The notes beneath the pieces were generated by a model. It saw nothing but the letters and a program-made list of their open reading frames with translations. It was not told the origin of the DNA and searched no databases. Source: Diplolepis rosae (Eukaryota; Arthropoda; Insecta; Hymenoptera; Diplolepididae). From it: a DNA stretch of 64,000 nucleotides. Shown here one piece after another: positions 32,710-44,126 of the stretch. Position 1 is the first letter of the stretch; each line of letters opens with the position of its first letter. Made by a program: the position numbers and the translations under genes. Where the stretch lies: positions 2,193,501 to 2,257,500 of the forward strand of contig JAPYXD010000717.1 of NCBI GenBank assembly GCA_030998225.1, in the 5' to 3' direction.

Positions 32710-34090
32710 AGAGGGCTGGCCGTGGTCATACCCAACAGCCAGCAGGTATCCTTACGCGACGCGCTAGAGGTGGTCCCATTGTTCGACGGAAGTAACCTCC
32801 CATTGTCACATTTTATTGAGGGTTGCATGGAGGCAAAGGCAATGCTACCGACACCTGCAGCTCAAGAAAACCTCGCAAGGTTATTAAGAGGTAAATTAAG
32901 TGGAGAAGCTAGAAAATGCATTTTTGGTTCTACTTATACAACAATAGATGAATTGATAGAAAAATTGAAAAGAGTATATGCCCCTGCGAAAAGCGTGTAC
33001 CAGTTACAGGGAGAATTAGGTAATACATTTATGTGGGAAAGAGAAAATGTACTTTCCTATGCTGCTAGGATAAAAGAAATTGCCGACAAAATCGAAGATG
33101 CTCACAGGCTCAATAATAATGGTCAGGTAGATAATAATTTTAAAGTAAACCTTGAAAAAGACGTAATTCAATGTTTTATACGCGGTTTGCGTCCTGAGTT
33201 AGAAATTCGTGTTGAAGAAAAGGATACTTTTAAAGAAGTTATTAGCGACAGTATTGATATAGAGCGAAGATTAGCTGCAAATTCCACACTACGAAGAAAT
33301 AAAAATATGGATTATTCAAAACGTGACGGATCATCTAATAATAAAAATAATAAAACAACCCGATTTAACGTGGCACTTGAAAACAAAACTATTTGTTTAA
33401 TTTGTAAAAAACCAGGTCACACAACTGAAAAATGTTTTCATTTAAGTAAAGCTCAAGATGCAGTTTTTAATAATAAACAAAAAAATTTTTTGCGTCCTAA
33501 CCAACAAGGATATAGTGATTTCAATGTTCAAAGAAGTAATAATAATAATAATTTTGCAAGAAACAATTATAATAATTTTCCGAATAACAATTTTTTAAGA
33601 AATAAAAATTATAATTTTAATAACAATAACAATAATTAAAGAATATTATTTAAAGAATTTGAAAATCTTTCTGTGGAAAAAATGACTTTAAATTAATTAG
33701 TTGAGTTTGAAATTTTTGTCACTGCCTACATTATCGGAATAATAATTATAGAAGCAATAATAATAATTTTTTACAACAAAGATACAACAATAATAATAAT
33801 TTTCCTAGAAATTTTTACAATAATAAAAATAGTGTTAATAATAATAATAGACAATGGAATCCAGGACAGTATAAAAACTTTAACTCAGGACAGTTCCAAA
33901 ATAGAAATAAATCATATGTAAATAGATTTTTACAGAATAATAACACTCAAAAAAATTTAAATTATACTGAAATAATTTGCAATTACTGTAGAAAACCCGG
34001 TCATTTAGTACGAGACTGCAAGATACGACCAAATAGCCAATCACAAACAGCTCATCAGGAAAACTCCAAAGCTCTCCCCAGCACGGGTGC
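32710..34090 (+). pseudogene. gag: gag of element 2, interrupted
   Basis: Structural protein ORF. The open frame runs 32593-33639, but sequence before about 32710 overlaps the antisense THAP exon, so the true start is unknown. The retrotransposon-gag domain is visible (NLARLLRGKLSGEARKCI, later VIQCFIRGLRPELE). Two CX2CX4HX4C zinc knuckles follow: CLICKKPGHTTEKC (about 33391) and, after the interruption and in another frame, CNYCRKPGHLVRDC (about 33978). Asn-rich low-complexity sequence lies between them. The frame is broken at 33640 by a SINE-tail insertion and again at 34091 by the R1-clade element. Confidence 0.75.
33641..33739 (-). repeat. SINE-tail insertion in gag
   Basis: About 100 bp starting TATTTAAAGAATTTGAAAAT and ending CACTGCCTACATTATCGGA, the same sequence pieces found around the tRNA-like unit at 6508-6895. 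It splits the Asn-rich part of gag and shifts its frame. Confidence 0.65.
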
Positions 34091-34469
34091 ACTTTTTTTT
34101 TTTTTTTTTTTTTTTTTTTGGTGAGGAGGAAAAATGGCAAAATCTTTTATAGACGTTGTTAAGGACTCTCCTAGGGCGGGTCTAGGCATACCTGTTAAAA
34201 CCAAAAAACCCCCTCTCTCGAACCAACACACCACCCGCGGAACCGCCTTTCGGCTTTATACTTCACGGGTGGTTGGTTCCATTAAAGTCGCGTACGACTC
34301 CTACGTCATCCGTTCGCTCGGAACCTGCATCCGCGGCCACACGCCCACTAGGCAAGCCGACTAGCCGCGCCACCCAGGGGAGAAAACATACAGATTCCAC
34401 CCCCGAACGACGCGGACAGCCAAGTCTACCCGAGACGCAGGGCCGCGGGTGCAGGCCCCGACGCGATTT

Positions 34470-35600
34470 CTACTGGCCCTGCCGGTTGTTTCGCTCTCGA
34501 CGCCCATCAAGTTCTCTCGTCTTCATCACAAGTGTGACGAATGACTCGGTGAGCGTCCAGAACCGTTCAGACTGGAGCATGAGGGGGACCATCGTGTCAG
34601 GAGTAAGTTCGGAACCCACCGCCTGACCGAGGACCCCCCTAGCCACACCCCATTTTGCGCAGACGAAGAGTGCGTGCTCCGCGTTATCCACCGGAGAATC
34701 GCAGTAGCGACACGTCTCCTCGTCTATCTTCTTAAAGCGCCTCAGGTACGCGTTAAAACAGCCATGGCCCGAGAGCGTTTGCGCCAAGTAAAAGCCGACT
34801 TCCCCGTGCATTCTGTTCAGCCAGGTGTCGAGCACCGGGATCAGGCGGTAGGTCCATCTCCCTGTCTGCTCACCATGCCATCTCATCTGCCATTTCTCGA
34901 CGAGTCTGCGCCTTCCATCCTTGCGGATGGCCTCCTTCGCGCGAGCGATTTCCTGCAGGTCGGTGCAGGTAAGCTCCTTGCGAAGCTGAAAGGTTTCCTG
35001 CCTTTCCTCCGCCAATAAATATATTGGCGGGACGCTCGCCAGGACCAGCACAGCGCTCGTCGAGATAGTTCTATATGCCGAAACTATTCTCAGCGCGACA
35101 AGTCTCTGCGCCGAGAACAGCTTCTTCTGGATAGCATGGTTTTGCAATGCATTGGCCCAGACCGGAGCTGCATAAAGCAGCTTCGAATGGACCACGCTGG
35201 CCACCAATCTTCTTTTCGCTTCCCTGGGTCCACCAATGTTTGGCATAAGCCGGGTCAAGATCGCTCCACATTGGATGGCTTTGGCAGCTGCGATCTTTAG
35301 GTGTTCGCCAAAGCTAAGCCTACGATCCAGCTGCACCCCCAGGTACTTAATGCTTGTTTTCCACTCGACTTCATGCTCTCCGAGAACGATCCTCGGATAT
35401 TGGAAGGATCTCCTGTCAGTAACGAGCAAAGCCTCGGTTTTCTCAGGGGCCATTTTAAGGCCTCTGCCATCCAACCAACGCTTTGCTCGCCACAGACTTT
35501 CATTGATCCTCAGCTCTAGGATTCCGACGTCGTCAGCGGCGCACACGACAAGTGCGTCATCCGCGAAGCCGACGATGCTCGTTCCAGCAGGCAGGTCCAT
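34470..35600 (-). pseudogene. R1-clade ORF2: RT catalytic part to C-terminus
   Basis: Begins at the RT catalytic box FADDALVV and continues through thumb-like sequence (SIKYLGVQLDRRLSF) to the C-terminal CCHC-type motif CRYCDSPVDNAEHALFVC that is typical of R1-clade ORF2. RT motifs upstream of FADD are missing: the preceding frame (36904-35516) ends just after the RT start, which points to an internal deletion of roughly 150 codons plus a frame change near 35600. Non-functional. Confidence 0.75.
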
Positions 35601-36904
35601 GCGCAGGAATTTCGGTCCTGTCTTTGGAACGGCTCCACGTGTGGAAACAAGCTTCGCACAATGTACTTGACTCGATCGGGATTATCCAGGCCCGGGGTCT
35701 TTCTTCTAGTCACCAATCTCTTGGTGACTATTTTGAAGGCGAGACCCCATGGATCCTTCTCGACCTCACCGATCAAGTCTTTCCAGCATTGAAGTCGGCT
35801 TTTCTTTATGCCTCGCCTCAAAGCTGTTTTTGCCCCTTTCCATGCCTCGTGCAGCGTAGCATCCCCCTTTGAACGGATGAATTTTCGCCGCGCTGCGAGG
35901 CATTCTCGACGTAGGGCTGCTAACTGCTCGTTCCACCAGTACATCGAACCCGTGGCTTCCCTGCGCGTACGGCGAGGCATCGAGTAGTCACAAGCCGCGA
36001 TAACCTTCTGCCTCACCGAGCGCACAGCAGCTTCGTACGACCCAGCAGGGCAGACCCAACCAAGCTCATCCATGAGCCTGGTTTCTTCGAGGTGTTCGCG
36101 AAGTCTTTCCCTGCTGAGTCGTCTCGTGTTCCAGGAGGGGCTCCTTCCTTCGCCGCCCCTACCCTTTTCCGCCGCTTGGCACCCTTGTTCTAGACTAAAC
36201 TCGATGCACCGATGGTCACTCAAGGTTATTACCTCGAGGACCGACCAGTCGCTTATCCTTGAAGCGAGGCGAGGTGCGGCAATCTTGAGATCAATTATTG
36301 ACCCACCCGTTCCTCGTCTGAACGTGAAATCCCCGCCCTGATTCAGGACGATCAGGTCGTTCCTAGTGACCATCTCGCCAACCAAGATTCCCCTCCTATC
36401 TAGGCGGGCCTCACCCCACTCGGGCGACTTACTGTTGAAGTCACCCCCTATGAGGGATCGCCCGATGGCCTCACTGAGGCTTTCCTCAAGGAGGAGGATC
36501 TGGGTCTCAAAGACATCGAAGGGATCGCCGGGGGAGAAGTAGCAGCTGTACACACGCACACCCGCCATCTCCACCCAAACGAACCCCGCGTCGGTCTCCA
36601 GGAAGTCCCCGACGCCCAAATCAGGGTTACAAACAAGAATGCCGGCCCTCCTTGATGCATCCTGATACCAAGCAGAGTTTTCGGACCACTTGTACTGCTC
36701 ACTAATGAGCAGCACATCGGCCACTCTCTCCCTGGCAGTCTGCATCAGGAGGTCCTGGGCATCCCTCCCCCTTCCGAGGTTGAGCTGCAGGAACTTCAAT
36801 TCCTGCCTCTCAATCTCCGAAGCTCTTCCCGGAAGACCGGGCAGGAGCCGCTCCCTGACACATGGGCGACATCTTTGTCGCCCCTGTCTATGCATGTCAG
36901 GCAC
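35516..36904 (-). pseudogene. R1-clade ORF2: endonuclease and start of RT
   Basis: AP-like endonuclease domain: LKFLQLNLGRGRDAQ near residue 37, LLISEQ, GGDFNSKSPEWG with the catalytic Asp/Asn, then TFRRG..SIIDL and LSDHRCIEF with the closing SDH motif. After it come linker helices and the first RT residues, where the frame fails. Overlaps ORF1 by about 110 bp in another frame, as is usual for this clade. Confidence 0.75.
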
Positions 36905-37850
36905 CTTGGTGGCGCCTTACAACTCCTGGCCAAGTGTCCCGTGGCGCCGCATCTCCAACAGACGTTTTTTCTGTCGGGGTTGCTGCAGCCCCGGGACCCG
37001 TGGCCGTACCCAAGGCACCTGAAGCAGCGGGCGACTTCCACGTGCCCGCGAATGCGGTACGCGACCCACCCGATCCTCAGCTTACCTAGCTGAAGCAGAC
37101 GCGCGGCGTCTGCCTCAGCCAGGCGGATCACTGCAGTCATCACCCCACCAAAGCGGGTGAAGAGCCTGCAGGACCCCTCAAAAGCCGGTCTGCCCAGTGC
37201 CAAGCACAGGGCAGACCTGGCGGGCGTAGAGCGCTTCGACTTAGGAGTGGCGGTGGCCCCCTGCGCTTTTTGCGCCGGGTCCTCCGCCCTTTTCTCCTTT
37301 TTTTCTTCTTTTTTTTTCTTTTTCTTTACTTTTCTCTTCTTTGTGACCACATGCCAGTCCCCTTCTTTATTTGGGGGCTGGCTCGTGGCCACCTTGGCAT
37401 AAGAGGGCGAAGAGGCACCCTTTCCCCTCTTAGGAGTTTTTTCCAGGGGGGGGAGGGTGCAGATCTCTTTTGCTCCATCACCTGATTTTTTGGGGTATCT
37501 CCCAGAGACGCCGAACGTGGTCTCTGAAAGATCCCCAGTTTCCTCATAGCGGGGTAAGATTCCATTTTCTTCTGGATTTTCACCCCGCTCTCCAGGAGGC
37601 ACTTGTGGGTGTTGAGCATACCGCTCAACACCTCAGTTGCCTCGTTCACCGAGTCTTTAAGGAAGCCAGGGTTATTCCTCAGCATACCCTGTTGGATAAC
37701 GCTGAGGGCCCTGGCTTGTTTCTCCATTTTGTCATTTTGCTCCTTCAGGAGCTGAAGAACGTCTTGCCATCCCTCACTCCCTGGAGGAGTGTGTGAGTGC
37801 GCATCTAGCGCCTTCACCTCTTTATCTCTTTCATTTTTTTTAGAATTCAT
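36796..37850 (-). pseudogene. R1-clade ORF1, frameshifted
   Basis: Nucleic-acid-binding protein of the element. The N-terminal coil (37850 to about 37330, QLLKEQNDKMEKQARALSVI) and the C-terminal part (37602-36796) are in different frames, so one frameshift lies around 37600-37330. The C-terminal part carries a Lys-rich stretch and three CCHC knuckles (CFRCLGYGHGSRGC, CWRCGATGHLARSC, CLTCIDRGDKDVAHVSGSGSC region). Confidence 0.7.
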
Positions 37851-39010
37851 ATCTAATACCGTCGTGTCTTAAGACGGTTCGCCCATCATGGGAGCCCTAC
37901 CGCAGTAGGGCTACTATCCCCGCCTGTATAGATCCCTAGTTATGTGCGCCGAAACCGAGAAGTGGCTTATCGGATGGTCGATCCTATCAGCACATTTAAA
38001 TGAGGCTAGAAAAAGGTTACGGGATAGGCCCGAGCCATAATGATGCAAAAGGTTTAATGTCACCCCTATCGAGCGAGCGGTGCCGGGTCCGCCCCGACAC
38101 CTGACCCGGACTTCAGGCTAGACGGTGTGCGATTTATCCTACGCAGCGTCGGATATAAGGAAATACTGACCAGGTAATCCTTCATTCCTGCGCCCGGACG
38201 TCCATGATTTCAACCCCGAAATTGGCTCCAGACAGCAGAAACGTGAGCGGTTTTCCCAATTTAACATGTGGTTTCACGAGATCTTTGCCCTTCGCGGCTG
38301 AGCACCGGAGGGACTTACATTTACCCATATTACTTCCACAGAGGTGAGGTACTGACATCGCGTCCTACCCTGGTCGAGAGGCTACTACTCCTCCCTTGGC
38401 TAGTCTATCGGGAATATCCACCAGGCGCCGGCCGCAGCAACATTCACTCAGCATCCCATTCATTCTGGTGTGTGTGGGTGTCGGTGTCGTGCATGTGATT
38501 GTGGTGTGACCGCAAGAGCGCACGCGGGAAGTTCAGCGTCATCGCCGCATACGCATTTGGGGCGATACCCCGATTAAGGGGCCATCCGCATTCACTCCGT
38601 GTACGTTCATTCGGCATCAAGAGACCTGTTCAAGGTCCCTTGATGCTTTCGCTCCACACCGCGTCCTCACGTGCCTGAAAGTCGCAGAACAACCGTCGTG
38701 GCACGTGCGCCCGGCAGGCCCATCACTAGGGAAAAGCCCGTCTATAGGGCTCCCTTGGCAGCCATCCTGACGGCAACAGCCCTACTGCTGGCAGAGTCCT
38801 TGCGGCTACTACCGTTGGTGGGCTGCAGGACGCGTCTGCTCCGTGCTTGGACTCATGCATACACCTCGGCGTGACCCTGCCCGCCCGCAAAACGCTCTCT
38901 CGGTTGTTAGGCGTGTTGTGTTCAGTGTCGCTGTAATGTGTTGTGTCATATTGCTGTCTGTCTGCTCCCTCCTCCTTACTCATCCGGGCTTGGGACCGGC
39001 ACTGAGGAAA
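37851..39010 (-). other. 5' leader of R1-clade element
   Basis: GC-rich, no ORF of its own recognised. Contains the presumed internal promoter; right limit approximate. Confidence 0.45.
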
Positions 39011-39139
39011 GCATAAATCGAGAACCACTGGCATCCACTTCTAACGATCATACAACAACAACAATAAATATTTCAAAGTCCACTTCAATTCCATCAATTA
39101 TTTATAATATCAACGGAAGGTTTAAAAAATCCAACACAC

Positions 39140-41374
39140 ATGATGATTGATACTGGTGCTGCTCGAAATTTAATTAAACAAAAGGTTCTCAACCCTGAAG
39201 TACCAATAAATAGCCATAACGTATTAAAACTTACAGGAATTAATGATTTACCACTTTACACATTAGGACAGGTAAAAATAAACATTTTCGGTTATCCAAC
39301 GATATTTAACATTATTCCGAATGAAGTCCCAGTAGAAGAAGATGGAGTATTAGGATCAGAATTTTTTCAAGATAATAGTGTGAATATAAACTATACTTCA
39401 AAATGCTTAGAAATTGAGAACCACTGTTACCCTTTTAAATCTACCAATACATTTACTATTCCAGCTCGAACAGTTATAACATTTTATGTTAATATAAAAA
39501 ATACAGAAAAGAGTGAAGGGTATGTACCTCGATTACATATCCAAGATGGCGTCTACGTAGGTGACGCAGTTGTAAAAAATCACAAGGGAAAAGCCTATTT
39601 AAAATTTGCAAATACAAATGAAATACCAATAACATTATCAGTCCCAATAGTTAATTTAGAAGATTTTCAAGAACAAGAATTTTATAAACAAATTGAAAAA
39701 TTACATAATTTTAAACAATCAAATAACGAAGATTTATCAAGTAAAATATTAAATAACTTTTTAAAAACTGACAATTCTCTAATTAACTCATGCAAATTTT
39801 ATAATGTAACAGACGAAGACAGAGTAGAATGTATTAAAAAACTTCTTCGATTAGACCATTTAAATCAAGATGAATATGAGCATGTAGAAAAATTAATTAA
39901 AAATAATGCAGACAGATTTCAAATCCCAGGAGAACCACTTGAAGCTACTAATGTATTACAACATTCAATTCCAACTGCAGATGACGCTCCAATTTTTTCA
40001 AGACAATATAGATTTCCCCCAGTTCACAAGGAAGAAATTACAAGACAAGTCGATGAATTATTAACAAATAAAATAATCAAGCCCTCACAATCACAATATA
40101 ATACGCCAGTGTGGATAGTTCCTAAAAAACCTGATTCTCAAGGAAAAATAAAATGGAGAATGGTTCTTGATTTTCGTAAATTAAATGAAAAAACAATTGG
40201 CGATTCGTATCCTCTACCTAATATAAACGATATACTTGATTCTCTAGGATCAGAAAAATATTTTTCAGTGTTCGATTTAGCTACCGGTTTTCACCATATA
40301 AAAATGGATCCAAAAGACTCGCATAAAACCGCGTTTTCTACACCTCACGGTCATTACGAATTCGATAGAATGCCTTTCGGTTTGAAAACTGCACCAGCCA
40401 CATTTCAAAGATTGATGGATTTAACATTAACTGGATTAATCGGAACGGAACTTTTTGTATATCTTGATGACATAGTTATATATGCAAATACTCTAGAAGA
40501 GCACGAAATTAAATTCAACAATTTAGCAGAAAGACTTAGAAAAGCAAATCTTCACTTACAACCAGACAAATGCGAATTTTTACGACCCGAAGTAGGATAT
40601 TTAGGTCATATAATTGATAAAAATGGAGTACGTCCAGATCCAAAAAAGATAATAGCTGTAAAAAACTTTCCAGTCCCAAAAACACAGAAAAATGTTAAAC
40701 AAGTTTTAGGCTTAGCAGGATATTATAGAAGATTTATTGATGGATTTTCAAAAATTGCAAGTCCTTTAAATCAACTTCTGAAAAAAGATACACCTTTTAA
40801 TTGGACAGAAAAACAACAAGCAGCTTTCGAAATTTTAAAAGCAAAATTATGTGAAGAACCACTTTTACAACGACCTGATTTTTCTCAACCTTTTATACTC
40901 ACAACAGATGCCTCAGGATTTGCAATAGGAGGTATTTTAGCACAAGGTAAAATAGGTAAAGATAAGCCAATAGCATATGCTTCACGTAGTCTAAGTGATA
41001 CTGAGAAAAAATATGATACATATGAGAAAGAAGCTCTTGCTATAATATTTTGTGTAACTCATTTTCGTCCTTATTTGTATGGGAGAAAATTTACTTTAGT
41101 GACTGATCACAAACCTCTAGTTTGGTTTCAAAATTCTAAAGACCCTTGTTCACGAGTTTCACGTTGGAGATTGAAACTCGCAGAATATGATTTTGATGTA
41201 ATTTACAAAGCAGGAAAAATGAATGTAAATGCAGACGCTCTCTCAAGAAACCCCATTGATGATAACAAAGAGAAATCAAGATATTTACAAGTTGACGCCA
41301 ATGATACTTTTATGACATTCCAAGAAAAAATGTTTTCCAAGAAAACTTTTACAAGAAAAAGACAAGAAAACTAA
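39140..41374 (+). CDS. pol: Protease, reverse transcriptase and RNase H of element 2
   Basis: 744 codons. Aspartic protease at the start (MMIDTGAARN, DTG active site). Reverse transcriptase at about residues 270-450 with VLDFRKLNEKTI, FSVFDLATGFH, MPFGLKTAPATFQ and the catalytic VYLDDIVIY at about 438. RNase H with LTTDASGFAIGGILAQ at about 587, then VTDHKPLVWF and NADALSRNP at the end. Pattern and order are Ty3/gypsy. The gag frame just upstream (NISKSTSIPSIIYNINGRF, read to 39150) is one frame off, so a frameshift near 39125 (AAAAAAT run) joins gag to pol or marks damage. This segment itself is intact. The stop at 41372 is reached by frame change, since the polyprotein continues in another frame. 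Confidence 0.9.
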   Translation: MMIDTGAARNLIKQKVLNPEVPINSHNVLKLTGINDLPLYTLGQVKINIFGYPTIFNIIPNEVPVEEDGVLGSEFFQDNSVNINYTSKCLEIENHCYPFKSTNTFTIPARTVITFYVNIKNTEKSEGYVPRLHIQDGVYVGDAVVKNHKGKAYLKFANTNEIPITLSVPIVNLEDFQEQEFYKQIEKLHNFKQSNNEDLSSKILNNFLKTDNSLINSCKFYNVTDEDRVECIKKLLRLDHLNQDEYEHVEKLIKNNADRFQIPGEPLEATNVLQHSIPTADDAPIFSRQYRFPPVHKEEITRQVDELLTNKIIKPSQSQYNTPVWIVPKKPDSQGKIKWRMVLDFRKLNEKTIGDSYPLPNINDILDSLGSEKYFSVFDLATGFHHIKMDPKDSHKTAFSTPHGHYEFDRMPFGLKTAPATFQRLMDLTLTGLIGTELFVYLDDIVIYANTLEEHEIKFNNLAERLRKANLHLQPDKCEFLRPEVGYLGHIIDKNGVRPDPKKIIAVKNFPVPKTQKNVKQVLGLAGYYRRFIDGFSKIASPLNQLLKKDTPFNWTEKQQAAFEILKAKLCEEPLLQRPDFSQPFILTTDASGFAIGGILAQGKIGKDKPIAYASRSLSDTEKKYDTYEKEALAIIFCVTHFRPYLYGRKFTLVTDHKPLVWFQNSKDPCSRVSRWRLKLAEYDFDVIYKAGKMNVNADALSRNPIDDNKEKSRYLQVDANDTFMTFQEKMFSKKTFTRKRQEN

Positions 41375-41892
41375 AAATGAGGTAAGACCTTCAAAACGAA
41401 GAAACTTTAATCCAGAAATCGTACCAGACGACGTAGATCGTTTTAGCGAAATTTCGGAAGCCCAAATATTAAATATCGACTCAAAAATCCCAGAATATTT
41501 CCAGGAATTTCTTAGTGAAGAATTATTTAGTGAGATTGGTAAGAATATTTTAAAATACACAAATTTATTCAAAAATATGGCTTCAAGACTTATTTTTATG
41601 ACAATATTTTTACTAAGTCCAATGTTTTCCAAAAAATACGAAAATTTATCATGGAAAACTATTACTACAAGAGCTCAAAAGAGAATAGAGCAAGAAAAAG
41701 CAAAAAATTTGAATCGAAATGAAGCTCGAGAAAAATTAGACGAAAATTTTTCTTCTAAACCTCTTGTGAAAAAACCACGAGGTAGGCCAAGAAAAAATCT
41801 ACTTACAAATTTGAAAAATATTCCCTCACACAAAAAGAAAGAGAGGTAGGCCAAGAAAACAAATATTTGAAAATGAATTACCAGAAATAAAT
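41375..41892 (+). other. RT-IN linker in shifted frames, AT-hooks
   Basis: Polyprotein sequence continues in a second frame (PEIVPDDVDRFSEISEAQIL from about 41412) and through a frame open at 41577-41849. It carries an AT-hook-like KKPRGRPRKN and a second GRPRK copy near 41850, after which the integrase frame starts. Two frame changes are needed to read from RNase H to integrase. Confidence 0.6.
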
Positions 41893-43905
41893 ATGCAAAA
41901 GGGAAGCCGAACAAAAGTAGAATCAGATTCCGACTCTGATCCTGATTATTTAGATTATTTGAAACAAACTCAAGCAAAAAACAAAAAGAAGAAGAATGCC
42001 AAGAAGCCAAAAAATATTAATGAATTTGAATGTGAAGAAAGTGAGAATTATTTTTCAGCCTCAGAAGATGAAATGAACGACATTGAAACCTCACACGAAG
42101 GAAATGATGGAGAAAAATATGAAGAAAATTGGGAAGAGAATTTTGAAGATGATCTTGAAGACGATTTTGAAAAGAATTTCGAACAGAATTTTGAAGAAAA
42201 TTTTGACGACAATCTTGATGAAAATTTTGAAGAGAAGTTTGAAGAAAACCAAGAAGAAAAATTGGAAGAAGAATTTGAAGAGCCTTATTTTGAAGAAAAT
42301 TTGAGATTAAACCGAAGATCTCAAATAAATTGTGAAAAAATCGATAAAGATCACGATAATTATAATCGTCCACCCCCAGAACCTCCTCCTATAAACTCTC
42401 AAACAGAAAAAATTATAACAAAGAAAAATTTAGTTGAATGTCGCGATCAATTAACTATGCGAAAAGATAATTATGCATATTTTGTTACAACAAATGGAAC
42501 TCCTCGCGACAACGGATCAAAAACTTTAGAAAAACGTGAAATTTTACCAAAATTTAAAAATTTACAAAAAGGGATAGCAAAAGAGATTAAAAAAGGAAAC
42601 TACTACCATTTTGCACTTCCAATTGAAGAAGAAACTAAAGACAATTTATCCGAAACATTAAATAATATAAAATTATCAATTCACTCATTACATGAATTAT
42701 CTCAAAAATTTAAATTACGATCAATTAGTGTTTCAAAAACTTCCAGAATTAATCATATATCTTGGGAAGAAGTGAAATCAATTTTCGATTCAATTTTTTC
42801 AAATTCAACTACAAAAATTATAGTTTGCAATGGAATAACGCAAGATCCAACAAAGGAACAACGAACTCATTCAATTGAAGAAGCTCATTCTTCAGCATTA
42901 GGAGGCCATAAAGGCGTTACAAAAACTTATAGCCGAATTCGCCAAAAATTTTTTTGGGAAAATATGAAAGTAGACATTCAAAAATATATTCAAGGCTGTT
43001 TACAATGTCAACTGAAAAAATTAATCAGAGTCAAAACAAAAAACCCTATGGTAATCACTGACACACCCACTACTGCTTTTGAAAAAATATCAATGGACAT
43101 TGTTGGTCCACTACCTGAAACAAAATCTGGTGATTTATATATTCTAACGATACAAGACAATTTTACCAAATATCCTTTAGCAATACCTCTTCCTAATCAC
43201 CAAGCTAGTACGATAGCAGACGCTTTCGTGAAAAAATTTATTTGCATATTTGGATCACCGAAAGGAGTACTTACTGACCAAGGCAGAGATTTTTTAAGTA
43301 ATTTATTAAAAAGATTGGCAAAACGTTTTAGAATTAAACAATTTCGTACCACAGCTTTTCACCCTCAATCAAACGGGTCATTAGAGCGTTCACATCATGT
43401 TTTAGGAGAATATCTCAAACAATTTGTTGCAAAAAATTCAGAATGGGATGATTGGCTTGAACTAGCAATGTTCTCATATAATACTAGTGTACATGAAGGC
43501 ACAAAATGCACACCCTATGAATTAGTTTTTGGTAAACTAGCTCGTGAACCTTCCAGTGATCCTTTATCACAACAAGAAAAATTACAAACGTATGATGATT
43601 ATTTAATTAATTTCGTAACACAACTACACGAAATGCGAACACAAGCAAGAGAGAATCTTATTTCAGCAAAAGAAAAATCGAAAATATATTATGATAAAAA
43701 AATAAATCCTTTAGAAGTAAGAATTGGAGATAACGTATTTTTATCAAAAGGAGGTAAAATTAAAAAACTTGACAGCTATTATACAGGCCTTATGAAATAT
43801 TGTAAGTGTTAGGAAAAGGGAATGTCAAAATAAACTTTAAAGGCAAACCTACTGTAGTTCACATTAATAGACTAAAACGCTCATATGTGCAAGTACAAAA
43901 TTAAT
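41893..43905 (+). pseudogene. pol: Integrase of element 2, C-terminus broken
   Basis: ORF 41893-43812. Its first ~110 residues are very acidic, with imperfect repeats of the type ENFEDDLEDDFEKNF (about 42110-42300). A conserved mdg1/412-like module follows (NYAYFVTTNGTPRDNGS). Integrase: H2C2 finger (HSSALGGHKG ... CLQCQ), then core D (SMDIVGPLP, ~400), D (LTDQGRDF, ~459) and E (NGSLERSHH, ~496). Near 43795 the frame shifts; the C-terminal beta domain is readable to about 43905 in another frame with an extra stop. Joining DNA in host chromatin is the enzyme's role; this copy lacks an intact C-terminus. Confidence 0.8.
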
Positions 43906-44126
43906 AAAAATGAAACAAAATATCCTTCTTTAATTATAAAAAAAAAAAAATATATATATACATATCAGTTTCAATAAAGATATAGAAATTTTATTTTGTC
44001 GAGAAATAGTAAAAATATAAAAAAAAAAATTTGTTTTTTGAAAATATATATTTTATATATAAAATAAAAAATATATAAAACAAAATAAAATTGAAATTTC
44101 AAACATAACGCATTATTCCAGATATA
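43906..44126. other. AT-rich spacer before accessory block
   Basis: Runs of AT and A (TATATATATAC near 43950, TATATATTTTATATATAAAA near 44045). No ORF. Candidate site for a subgenomic promoter or splice acceptor, not proven. Confidence 0.4.

Larger units (their letters stand above)
34093..39010 (-). mobile_element. R1-clade non-LTR retrotransposon
   Basis: Inserted antisense in gag of element 2. Its 3' end is a poly(A) tail, read as 27 T at 34093-34119. ORF1 (three zinc knuckles) and an overlapping ORF2 (endonuclease, RT, C-terminal CCHC) are in the R1 order. About 1.1 kb of GC-rich 5' leader precedes ORF1. The 5' edge is placed where AT-rich element 2 sequence resumes; target duplication not resolved. 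Base composition (GC-rich) contrasts sharply with its host element. Confidence 0.75.

Noticed and set aside
34133..38874. Several + strand ORFs of 70-144 codons across the R1-clade element
   Set aside because: All are antisense shadows of its GC-rich ORF1 and ORF2 or of its leader.
42017..42373. Minus-strand ORF opposite integrase
   Set aside because: Shadow of the acidic GAA/GAT repeats, which read as Phe/Leu/Gln on the other strand.
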